A stretch of DNA of 32,990 nt, taken from NCBI GenBank assembly GCA_018335875.1, contig JAGXRN010000005.1, forward strand, positions 1 through 32,990, in the 5' to 3' direction. The stretch is from Dethiobacter sp. GTDB taxonomy: Bacteria > Bacillota > Dethiobacteria > Dethiobacterales > Dethiobacteraceae. Positions 1-6,571 of this stretch are shown one piece after another. The notes beneath the pieces are model-generated. The model made no database searches, was not told the DNA's origin, and saw nothing but the letters and a program-made list of their open reading frames with translations. The translations under genes and the position numbers were made by a program. The number at the start of each line of letters is the position of its first letter. Within the stretch, counting starts at the first letter, position 1.

Positions 1-1256
1 TCACCACCCATTACTGCTTTTGAAGCCGCCTCCTCGCAGTCAAAAACCCGGGCCTTGCCTGTAAAGAGCCACATTGAAGGATGAATGGCAGCAGGTTTGC
101 TGATTGCTGTATCAGGAGCCAGGTTGCCCCGCAGTACTGCCAGCCCCCCTTCGCTATTTATGGGATTGCTCAATGTTTTAATGATTTCACTGTTGGCTGT
201 TTCTGCTTTTGCGATGTTCTCCCCCATGGTCTTCCCGGTAGCTGTCATTACATCCAGGGAGAGGAGAGATTCCATTTCTTTCATCACAGCCGCCACGCCT
301 CCGGCCCGGTGAAAATCAGGCACATTGGCAGGGCCGGCAGGATAGATGCGTGCCAGGTGGGGAGTGGTGCGGCTCAGCCTCTCAATGTCCAGGATAGTGA
401 TGTCCGCCTCCGCCTCATACGCAATAGCCGGCAGGTGCAATGCGACATTGGTTGAGCCGCCGATTGCCATGCTGACTTTAATGGCATTTTCCAGTGACTG
501 TTTGTTAATAATCTGTCTTGCCGTAATACTCTTTTCCACCAGGTTCATCACTGCACGGCCTGATTCCTGTGCCAGCCTCAGGCGTGCTGCAGAAACAGCA
601 GGCGCAGTCCCGCTTCCTGTCAGAGTCATTCCCATTGCTTCTGCCAGGCAGCACATTGTATTGGCGGTGCCAAGAAATGAACAAGAACCGCAACCAGGCG
701 CAACTTTGTCCTCAAGTTCTGCAAACTCTTCCTGGGTGATTTGGCCGATTTTAAGCATGCCGGTCGCTTCACGTAAAGATGTGATATCAGAAGGCCTGCC
801 GTCAAAATGGACACCGCCTTCCATGTTGCCTCCGGGCACAACAATGGCGGGAATATCTAAGCGAGCCGCAGCCATCAGCATGCCGGGGACGATTTTATCA
901 CATGAACCCAACAGAACCACTGCATCCAGGCGGTGGGCCTGCACCATCATCTCGATATCATTTGCTATCAGGTCCCTGGTGGGCAGAATATAGTGCATGC
1001 CTTCATGGCCGTTGGCCAACCCGTCGCAGGCAGCAATAAAACCAAACTCAACCGGAGTTCCCCCTGCCTGCCGTATTCCATCCTTCACCGCGTCAGCGAC
1101 CTGGCGCAGGTTAAAATGTCCGGGAACCAGAGTGTTCCAGGAATTAGCCACACCAATCAGCGGCCTCGCCAGGTCATAATTTGTATAACCCATGGACTTA
1201 AACAGGGCGCGCCTGCTTGGCCCTTTTTCTATTAACTCTTTACTCCGCCAGAACAA
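1..1256 (-). CDS. ilvD: IlvD/Edd-family dehydratase, probably dihydroxy-acid dehydratase (partial, C-terminus beyond window)
   Basis: About 418 residues are present of a family usually near 555. The reading frame is open to the window edge, so the missing part is C-terminal. IlvD converts 2,3-dihydroxy acids to 2-keto acids in valine, leucine and isoleucine synthesis using an Fe-S cluster. Visible family blocks are NSWNTLVPGH (about 38-47), ACDG followed by GHEGM (76-87), SCDKIVPGML (118-127), PGCGSC (187-192) and IGGSTN further on. Cys77, Cys119 and Cys189/192 are the likely cluster ligands. The start is a TTG with AAGGAG eight bases upstream; no ATG in this frame has a site. It begins 12 bases after the YtxJ-like gene and is probably co-transcribed with it. 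Motifs such as SMGYTNYDLARPLIG are somewhat divergent from Bacillus IlvD, and no other ilv gene is in view, so a sugar-acid dehydratase of the same family is possible. Confidence 0.85.
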   Translation of the reverse strand, partial: MFWRSKELIEKGPSRRALFKSMGYTNYDLARPLIGVANSWNTLVPGHFNLRQVADAVKDGIRQAGGTPVEFGFIAACDGLANGHEGMHYILPTRDLIANDIEMMVQAHRLDAVVLLGSCDKIVPGMLMAAARLDIPAIVVPGGNMEGGVHFDGRPSDITSLREATGMLKIGQITQEEFAELEDKVAPGCGSCSFLGTANTMCCLAEAMGMTLTGSGTAPAVSAARLRLAQESGRAVMNLVEKSITARQIINKQSLENAIKVSMAIGGSTNVALHLPAIAYEAEADITILDIERLSRTTPHLARIYPAGPANVPDFHRAGGVAAVMKEMESLLSLDVMTATGKTMGENIAKAETANSEIIKTLSNPINSEGGLAVLRGNLAPDTAISKPAAIHPSMWLFTGKARVFDCEEAASKAVMGG

Positions 1257-1268
1257 ATAATCATCTCC

Positions 1269-1622
1269 TTAAGAACAGTGCTTTTTTAAGGCTTCTTTAA
1301 TTGCTGCAGCATCAATCATTCGATGTGAAACACTCCACACACAGTTGCCGTCTCGAATCAGCAGGACCTGTGGCGACTCGTGTTTGATACCTGTCTTTTG
1401 CGCCACAGCAGCGGAGACATCCCGGGCCAGCTGTACAACAACCAGGCAGGCATCTGCATTGGCTGCCTCTTCCAGTTGCAATAACTTGTCCACCTCCTGG
1501 TGGGCACGTGCACTCACCGGTCAGGTCGCGCTGTGTTTAAAAATCAGCACCGGCCTCTCTCCTGACACTGCCAGGACGCCATCCAGCATACTCACATCCC
1601 TGAGATTAGTCAGTTCGGACAA
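1269..1622 (-). CDS. ytxJ: Candidate selenoprotein: YtxJ/BrxC-like monothiol bacilliredoxin with in-frame TGA (Sec34)
   Basis: Read through one TGA, this frame gives 117 residues, close to the roughly 108 of YtxJ (BrxC), a thioredoxin-fold protein tied to bacillithiol redox chemistry. B. subtilis YtxJ has FKHSTTCPIS; here the frame reads FKHSAT-(TGA)-PVSARA, so the stop sits exactly on the active-site cysteine, codon 34 (1521-1523). Downstream family features are intact: VVVQLARDVS, the cis-proline segment KHESPQVLL, and VWSVSH. No other stop or frameshift is present. The TTG start at 1620-1622 follows GGGAGGGG by about five bases. A hairpin with a G-containing apical loop lies 22 bases after the TGA (separate entry). 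A conventional reading would call only a fragment starting at GTG 1515-1517, which lacks the active site and has no ribosome site. It shares a probable transcript with the downstream dehydratase. A nonsense-mutated pseudogene is the alternative, judged less likely. Confidence 0.82.
1484..1523 (-). promoter_or_regulatory. bSECIS-like hairpin following the in-frame TGA
   Basis: On the minus strand the TGA (1521-1523) is followed by a stem CCACC/GGTGG (1499-1503 with 1490-1494) closed by the four-base loop AGGA (1495-1498). The stem extends downward with GT/AC and CA/TG pairs separated by single mismatches to about 1509 and 1484. Known bacterial SECIS elements have a small apical loop with a G in its first two positions, roughly 16-37 bases after the UGA; here the loop starts 22 bases after it and its second base is G. 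The match is by eye, without a folding energy. Confidence 0.6.
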
Positions 1623-1693
1623 ACTATCCCCTCCCACAGAATCTTTAATTAATAATTCCCTCTCCGTCTTTTGTTTCCCTGCCGCAAAGCGAA

Positions 1694-1702
1694 ATTATAT
1701 CA
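1694..1702 (-). promoter_or_regulatory. Extended -10 promoter for the ytxJ-like/ilvD unit
   Basis: Minus-strand TGATATAAT is a perfect extended -10 (TGnTATAAT). No convincing -35 box is visible 16-18 bases upstream, as is common for extended -10 promoters. It lies between the terminator of the RNase HII gene and the TTG start of the YtxJ-like gene, giving a leader of about 65 bases. Confidence 0.5.
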
Positions 1703-1728
1703 GCAATTGTCGCCCGCATGTTTTTCCC

Positions 1729-1751
1729 AAAAAAAAACAGCGCCGGCTGTT
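1729..1751 (-). terminator. Rho-independent terminator after rnhB-yraN
   Basis: Minus-strand stem AACAGC/GCTGTT (1746-1751 with 1736-1741), loop CGGC, followed by a run of at least eight T. It begins four bases past the stop codon of the RNase HII-YraN gene and separates it from the YtxJ-like unit. Confidence 0.8.
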
Positions 1752-1754
1752 TGT

Positions 1755-2873
1755 TTAGAAAGCATCTTTAAAGATTTCAATTGTCCCAAGCCGCAGGTCA
1801 ACAGACGCCACATCAAAACGATAGGCTGCAGCGCTGTGGCCTGTGGTGTGAATGTAGCTTAACGCAAGCAGGCGAAGCCTCTCCTGCTTGCGGGTGTCTA
1901 CAGCTTCCGTGGGCGGGCCGAACCTGTCTGAGCGGCGGGTTTTAACCTCCACAAAGACCAGAGTCCCGCCGTCCCTGGCAATGATGTCAATCTCGCCGCG
2001 TTCGCAGCGCCAGTTGCGCGCGATTACTTCATAGCCCAGTCCGCACAGGTATGCGGCCGCCTGTTCTTCGCCGAGCTGACCGGTACTGCCCATTTTACGC
2101 TCAGTGAGATGCAGAAAAGATTTGCGGTGCATGGGGCATGCACCCAGCTTCTGCAGTGCCGCGAGGTGTTCAGCCGTGGCATATCCCTTGTTTTGCGCAA
2201 AACCGTAGCCGCCAAAGACCTTATCCATCTCACGCATCCACCTGTCACGGGTGACCTTGGCCACAATGGAAGCAGCCGCTATGGAGGCGGAAAGCCTGTC
2301 CCCGCTTATTATGGCCCGCTGGGGGCAGTGAAGGCCGTCGAGCTTCAGTGCATCTACCAGCACAAAGTCCGGCTGTACGGCAAGTGAGTCAACGGCACGC
2401 ATCATTGCCATTTTATTGGCATTCAGTATATTTACTGTATCGATTTCAACCACTTCTCCCACGCCCACAGACCAAGCCACGGCCTTTTCAATGATTATAC
2501 TGTAAAGCTGCTCGCGCTTTTGGGCGCTTAACAGCTTTGAATCATTTATCCCTTTAATATAAGCATCCTCAGGCAGGATCACAGCGGCTGCCACCACCGG
2601 CCCGGCCAGCGGCCCCCTGCCGACCTCATCAATTCCCGCTATATATGTATAACCGCTGCACCGGGCTTCTGATTCATAAGCAAAGAGCGCATGCAGGCGC
2701 TTCTGTTCCCTGCTGTCTGCCTGGCGGCGGGCCAGGAAGCGTTCCACGCACTTTCTGACTCCCGTTCTGCTGTCGTTTTGCAGAAGTTCAATTTCCACCG
2801 GGCCAATCTGATTTTCAGCCAGGTGGAAGGCTATTTGATCCACCGTCATCTTCCGGAAATCCACTCTCGTCAT
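1755..2873 (-). CDS. rnhB: Fusion of ribonuclease HII and a YraN (UPF0102) nuclease-fold domain
   Basis: One continuous frame of 372 residues encodes two domains that are usually separate proteins. Residues 1-255 are RNase HII, which removes RNA from RNA-DNA hybrids and misincorporated ribonucleotides; the acidic catalytic set is visible as Asp82 and Glu83 in GIDEVGRGPLAG, Asp174 in LVDAL and Asp210 in VTRDRWM. Residues 261-372 are a YraN domain with its restriction-endonuclease-like core: GEIDII (Glu294, Asp296) and FVEVKTR (Glu309, Lys311). No stop lies between them, and the internal ATG at the junction (residue 261) has no clear ribosome site, so a true fusion is favoured. The start at 2873 has GGAGAGGGG just upstream and overlaps the end of rbgA by 59 bases; the ATG eight codons later (2849) is an alternative. 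Confidence 0.93.
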   Translation of the reverse strand: MTRVDFRKMTVDQIAFHLAENQIGPVEIELLQNDSRTGVRKCVERFLARRQADSREQKRLHALFAYESEARCSGYTYIAGIDEVGRGPLAGPVVAAAVILPEDAYIKGINDSKLLSAQKREQLYSIIIEKAVAWSVGVGEVVEIDTVNILNANKMAMMRAVDSLAVQPDFVLVDALKLDGLHCPQRAIISGDRLSASIAAASIVAKVTRDRWMREMDKVFGGYGFAQNKGYATAEHLAALQKLGACPMHRKSFLHLTERKMGSTGQLGEEQAAAYLCGLGYEVIARNWRCERGEIDIIARDGGTLVFVEVKTRRSDRFGPPTEAVDTRKQERLRLLALSYIHTTGHSAAAYRFDVASVDLRLGTIEIFKDAF

Positions 2874-3708
2874 CCCCTCTCCACTCCCCGGCGCTTTCAA
2901 GGGTGATACGTCCAAGGCGCCCCTCACGGAAGTCTTTTATCAACAGTCGGGCAGATGCCTCCATGTCTACTACGCCCCCGGCTATAAGGCAGCCCCTGTG
3001 TCTGCCGATTTCTTCAAGGATAGCGGCTCTTTCAACATCCAGCGCTTCAATTTTATAACGCTCCTGCAGCTTTACCGGCACGTTTTCCCTGAGAAAATCC
3101 ACAAGCTCAATTCCCAGCTCATAAGAGTCAATAATTTCATCTTTCACTGCACCTACTGCGGCCAGGACAAAGGCCTGGCGTGCAGTCTTAATCTTTGGCC
3201 ACAGCATGCCCGGCGTGTCCAGGATTTCCAGGCCCTCACGGACACGAACCCACTGCTTGCCGCGCGTAATGCCCGGCTTATCACCGGTGGCGGCAGCACT
3301 GCGGCCGGTCAGGCGGTTGATAAGTGAAGACTTGCCCACATTGGGAATGCCGACTACTATGAGCCGCAAAGGGTGCGGAACCTCTTTTTTGCGTTTCGGC
3401 AGTGCTTCCAACTGACGGAGAAGGTATTTTACTCCCTCACCGCTGTTGGCGTTAACCGCCGCAACGGCGCTATACTGCAGCTGCAGCCTCTCCTGCCAGG
3501 CGGAAGTGGCAGCAGTATCTGCCAGGTCCGGCCGCGTCAGCACTGCCACTACAGGCTTTGCTGCGAGGATGCCACGCAGATCGGGGTTGCGGCTGCTGCC
3601 GGGAATGCGCGCATCCAATACCTCAATTACGGCATCGACCAGCTTCAGGTTTTCCCGTAGCAGCCTTTTTGCTTTGGCCATTTGACCGGGGTACCATTGT
3701 ATTTCCAT
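2815..3708 (-). CDS. rbgA: Ribosome biogenesis GTPase RbgA (YlqF)
   Basis: 297 residues. RbgA is a circularly permuted GTPase that acts late in 50S subunit assembly. The expected order is seen: the G4-position motif first (about residues 58-61), then G1 GIPNVGKSS, the G2 Thr in GDKPGITRG, and G3 DTPGML, followed by a helical C-terminal domain. The G4 position reads TRPD rather than the usual NKxD, so both the Asn and the Lys that normally contact guanine are replaced. The C-terminal tail after about residue 272 is acidic and glycine-rich and overlaps the start of the RNase HII gene. Neighbours (rnhB, lepB, rplS, trmD) match the usual Firmicute order. Confidence 0.95.
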   Translation of the reverse strand: MEIQWYPGQMAKAKRLLRENLKLVDAVIEVLDARIPGSSRNPDLRGILAAKPVVAVLTRPDLADTAATSAWQERLQLQYSAVAAVNANSGEGVKYLLRQLEALPKRKKEVPHPLRLIVVGIPNVGKSSLINRLTGRSAAATGDKPGITRGKQWVRVREGLEILDTPGMLWPKIKTARQAFVLAAVGAVKDEIIDSYELGIELVDFLRENVPVKLQERYKIEALDVERAAILEEIGRHRGCLIAGGVVDMEASARLLIKDFREGRLGRITLESAGEWRGDDESGFPEDDGGSNSLPPG

Positions 3709-3724
3709 TTTAACTCCTCAAGGT

Positions 3725-4249
3725 TCAGGGATGCTGTATGAGCCGCATACTGCCTGGGGGCCAGAACACAAACATCGCCTTGCCTTTGAGCAGTTCAAGC
3801 GAGACAAACCCAACCGAGGGATGCCTGCTGTCCATACTGTTATTGCGGTTATCTCCCATCACAAATATGGCGCCGTCAGGGATAACCACCGGCCCGTATG
3901 CTTCCCTGGCCCTTTCCATGATATAAGGTTCGTCGAGTAATCTACCGTTGACATAGACTCCGTCCCGGTCCACACGGACCTCATCGCCTGCAACCGCGAT
4001 TACGCGTTTGATAAAATCCCTGTCTTCTGTTGCTTTAAACACAATAATCTCGCCATGCTGTGGATCACGGTAATAAAGCTGCACCTTGCTTACAATCAGG
4101 CGTTCCCTGTCATGAAGCGTAGGCAGCATGGACTCTCCCTGCACCATAAACACTTCTACGACAAAGGCCCGGATGACCAGCGCCAGCAGGATTGCAATGA
4201 TTATTGACTTGGCCCATTCCCAGACCTCGTTTTTTTCTCTGGCATCCAT
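3725..4249 (-). CDS. lepB: Type I signal peptidase (Sip family)
   Basis: 174 residues, the short Gram-positive form. It cleaves signal peptides from exported proteins outside the membrane. One N-terminal membrane helix spans about residues 13-34. The catalytic Ser40 lies in GESMLPTL and the general-base Lys81 in FIKRVIAVAGD; the GDNRNNSMDSR box follows near residue 132. The ATG used is the first possible, because a TAA lies immediately upstream in frame. No strong ribosome site is close; a GGAGAGAAGG is farther away than usual. It is separated from rplS by a terminator, so it may have its own promoter, and lies 16 bases before rbgA. Confidence 0.96.
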   Translation of the reverse strand: MDAREKNEVWEWAKSIIIAILLALVIRAFVVEVFMVQGESMLPTLHDRERLIVSKVQLYYRDPQHGEIIVFKATEDRDFIKRVIAVAGDEVRVDRDGVYVNGRLLDEPYIMERAREAYGPVVIPDGAIFVMGDNRNNSMDSRHPSVGFVSLELLKGKAMFVFWPPGSMRLIQHP

Positions 4250-4296
4250 TTACAGTTCATCGCCCTTCTCTCCGGCATACCACAATCAAAATATAC

Positions 4297-4320
4297 AAAA
4301 AGGGACTGTGGTTACAGTCC
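4297..4320 (-). terminator. Rho-independent terminator after rplS
   Basis: Minus-strand stem GGACTGT/ACAGTCC with loop AACC, followed by five T. It starts just past the rplS stop codon and ends the rpsP-to-rplS transcript. The plus strand also has a T run after the stem, so it could work both ways. Confidence 0.85.
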
Positions 4321-4328
4321 TTTTTTTC

Positions 4329-4670
4329 TTAGCGCTTTTCCCTGATGCGGGCTGCCTTGCCCGTAAGTTTGCGCAGGTAATAGAGTTTCGCCCTGCGTAC
4401 ACGGCCGTGCCGCATTACTTCAAGCTTTTCAATTTTAGGTGAATGAAGCGGGAAAGTCCTTTCCACTCCTACGCCATATGTGACACGGCGGACGGTAAAA
4501 GTTTCCCTTAACCCGCCCCCCTGGCGCTTAATAACCACGCCCTCATAAACCTGGGTTCTTTCACGGTTTCCTTCAATAACTTTAACGTGCACACGCACAG
4601 TATCTCCCGGTGAAATTCTTGGCAGATCCTTTTTCATTTGTTCTTCTTCAATATTACGGATGATATCCAT
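4329..4670 (-). CDS. rplS: 50S ribosomal protein L19
   Basis: 113 residues, the normal L19 size. L19 sits at the 30S-50S interface. Recognisable segments are [48 protein letters not shown] and [10 protein letters not shown]. The second ATG (4670) is chosen because AAAGGAGG lies just upstream of it; the ATG six codons earlier would place that ribosome site inside the gene. It is the last gene of the trmD unit and ends in a terminator. Confidence 0.97.
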   Translation of the reverse strand: MDIIRNIEEEQMKKDLPRISPGDTVRVHVKVIEGNRERTQVYEGVVIKRQGGGLRETFTVRRVTYGVGVERTFPLHSPKIEKLEVMRHGRVRRAKLYYLRKLTGKAARIREKR

Positions 4671-4746
4671 GTCAGTCCTCCTTTCCATCCCGCCTTTAAT
4701 ATGTCCAAAAAATTGCCAGTGAAATTATAACATACAGAGTACAGTT

Positions 4747-5493
4747 TTACAACTCCAGCGTCATCCCGTGGCGAAGCGCCGCATCTTTTAGCATTTGCTT
4801 TTCTTTGTCTGACAAATCTGCGCCGCTTAGCAGATCCGGCCGCCGATAAAGAGTTCGCAGCAAAGACTGTTCCCTGCGCCACTCTCTGATAAGCTTGTGG
4901 TTTCCCGATATCAGCACATCAGGCACTCCCATACCGCGAAATTCAGGAGGGCGGGTGTACTGCGGATATTCCAGGAGCCCAGTGGCAAATGATTCATCCT
5001 CCACCGATTGCTCGGGAAGAACTCCGGGCAGCAGCCTCACTACGGCGTCTGTAAGCGCCATGGCGGCTATCTCGCCACCTGTAAGCACAAAGTCGCCAAT
5101 CGAGACCTCTTCATCCACCAGTTTCTCACGTACACGCTCGTCCACACCCTCGTAATGGCCGCAGAGCAAAATCAGCCGCTCTGTGCGGGAAAGTTCTTCA
5201 GCTTTACGCTGGGTGAACTTTTCCCCCTGGGGGCAAAGCAGTATCACTTTTCCCACGGTGGCATCAACTTCACGCAGACGCTCCACCGCCAAAAAAAAAG
5301 GTTCGGGCTGCATAACCATACCGGGGCCTCCGCCATACGGATAATCATCTACACTGCGATGCTTGCCTGTGGCATGGTCACGCAGGTCGGTAACACTGAT
5401 TTGGACGTGGCCCTCAAGGACAGCACGCCTGACAATACTCTCCTCCAGAGCTGAAAACATCCCGGGGAAAATAGTGATGATATCAATCAGCAC
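4747..5493 (-). CDS. trmD: tRNA (guanine-N1)-methyltransferase TrmD
   Basis: 248 residues. TrmD methylates G37 of tRNAs that read CNN codons using S-adenosylmethionine, which prevents +1 frameshifting. The trefoil-knot SPOUT motifs are visible: N-terminal IDIITIFPGMF, DDYPYGGGPGMVM near residue 50-62, LLCGHYEGVDERV near 110-122, and SIGDFVLTGGE with ALTDAVVRLLPGVL. The gene lies 11 bases after rimM and before rplS, the classical rpsP-rimM-trmD-rplS order. Confidence 0.97.
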   Translation of the reverse strand: MLIDIITIFPGMFSALEESIVRRAVLEGHVQISVTDLRDHATGKHRSVDDYPYGGGPGMVMQPEPFFLAVERLREVDATVGKVILLCPQGEKFTQRKAEELSRTERLILLCGHYEGVDERVREKLVDEEVSIGDFVLTGGEIAAMALTDAVVRLLPGVLPEQSVEDESFATGLLEYPQYTRPPEFRGMGVPDVLISGNHKLIREWRREQSLLRTLYRRPDLLSGADLSDKEKQMLKDAALRHGMTLEL

Positions 5494-5504
5494 AGTTACT
5501 CACC

Positions 5505-6026
5505 TCATAACAATCCCTCAGGCAGATCCACATCTATTCGCCCTGCCTGCATATCAATGTTGATTACTACTTTTTTCAGCGCAGGGATTAAAACCTCCTG
5601 CACGCCGCCATCACTCTCTGTGCGCACCACATAGACGTCATTGCCGCCAGTCTGGATTATGTCTGCCACCTCGCCAAGGAACCGGCCCTCTACCGTATAG
5701 ACTTTAAGCCCGATAATCTGGTCCAGGTAGTAGGTGTGCTCAGGCAGTTTGCGGCGCTCCGAGAGCGGTATCTGCAGCAAGGCGCCCACACAGGCTTCCG
5801 CCTCACTGATACCGGAGACGCCCTTGAGGTGAAGCACCCAAAAGCGGCCGTGGACAAAAGCCTTATCCACGCTGTACGCTTTCATTTCCTGGTCTTTGTG
5901 CAAAAACACGCGGGACAGCTCTTTTACACGTTCAGGGAAGTCGCTGTAAGGGAATACCTTTAAGCCGCCTACAACACCCTGTGTATTAATGACTTTGCCA
6001 ATTGTGGCCATCTGTTCCACAGCCAT
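5505..6026 (-). CDS. rimM: 16S rRNA processing factor RimM
   Basis: About 173 residues. RimM helps 30S head assembly and binds S19. The N-terminal RimM beta-barrel begins at ATIGKVINTQGVVGGLKVFPYSD, and the C-terminal PRC-barrel contains YYLDQIIGLKVY, LGEVADIIQTGGNDVYVV and VLIPALKKVVINID. A GTG one codon earlier (6029) is possible; the ATG at 6026 was chosen. The start is seven bases downstream of the khpA stop, so translational coupling is likely. Confidence 0.95.
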   Translation of the reverse strand: MAVEQMATIGKVINTQGVVGGLKVFPYSDFPERVKELSRVFLHKDQEMKAYSVDKAFVHGRFWVLHLKGVSGISEAEACVGALLQIPLSERRKLPEHTYYLDQIIGLKVYTVEGRFLGEVADIIQTGGNDVYVVRTESDGGVQEVLIPALKKVVINIDMQAGRIDVDLPEGLL

Positions 6027-6033
6027 CACCTAC

Positions 6034-6264
6034 TTACTGCACAATTTCAACCAGGACACGTTTCTTTTCACCGGTAGCCGCAGCGTTGACGACAGTACGG
6101 ATGGCCTTGGCTATACGGCCCTGCTTTCCGATCACTTTTCCCATATCTTCGGCAGCAACATGAAGCTCTATAGTTATAGTACGTTCATCCTCAAAACGCT
6201 CCACGCTAACTTGCTCCGGGTGATCAACAAGGGCCTTGGCAATTAATTCAACAAGATCCTTCAC
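6034..6264 (-). CDS. khpA: KH-domain RNA-binding protein KhpA (YlqC)
   Basis: About 76 residues. KhpA is a single type II KH-domain protein that binds RNA, partners with KhpB (Jag) in other Firmicutes and affects cell division and elongation. The family pattern is clear: KDLVELIAKALVDHP, ITIELHVAAEDMGKVIGKQGRIAKAIRTVV; the KH loop is GKQGR. The start used here (GTG 6264) has GGGTGGTGA upstream and fits the usual KDLVE N-terminus; GTG codons at 6273 and 6276 are alternatives. It sits between rpsP and rimM, its normal place. Confidence 0.92.
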   Translation of the reverse strand: MKDLVELIAKALVDHPEQVSVERFEDERTITIELHVAAEDMGKVIGKQGRIAKAIRTVVNAAATGEKKRVLVEIVQ

Positions 6265-6293
6265 TTTTGTCACCACCCATCATTAATCTCCAC

Positions 6294-6539
6294 CTATTTG
6301 CTGATGCCCGCCTTACCCAACAGCGCTTTTACTGTCTCTGAGGGTTGTGCTCCTTTTTGCAGCCAATCTACAGCCTTTTCGCTGTTGATGTTCAACGTGG
6401 TCGGTTCAGTGGTTGGATTATAGTAACCTATCTCATCAATAAAAGCGCCGTCTCGCGGCGAACGTGAATCTGCCACCACAATGCGGTAAAAAGGCCTTTT
6501 CTTTGCCCCTACCCTCTTTAAACGTATCCTTACTGCCAT
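6294..6539 (-). CDS. rpsP: 30S ribosomal protein S16
   Basis: 81 residues, typical for S16. Signature segments: [31 protein letters not shown] at the N-terminus, then [10 protein letters not shown] and a C-terminal region [19 protein letters not shown] strong GGAGGAGGTGA ribosome site precedes the ATG. It lies 32 bases downstream of ffh. Confidence 0.98.
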   Translation of the reverse strand: MAVRIRLKRVGAKKRPFYRIVVADSRSPRDGAFIDEIGYYNPTTEPTTLNINSEKAVDWLQKGAQPSETVKALLGKAGISK

Positions 6540-6571
6540 TTGATGTCACCTCCTCCCAATGAAACCAATAT

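Noticed and set aside
346..993. Long plus-strand open frame opposite the dehydratase
   Set aside because: The minus strand encodes clear IlvD motifs throughout; the plus-strand translation matches no family and is an antisense shadow.
1269..1517. An 82-residue protein starting at GTG 1517, just after the TGA
   Set aside because: It lacks the thioredoxin-fold N-terminal strand and active site, and has no ribosome site; the upstream in-frame sequence matches the rest of the YtxJ family.
4250..4296. Promoter for lepB
   Set aside because: AT-rich, but no -35/-10 pair with acceptable spacing was found.
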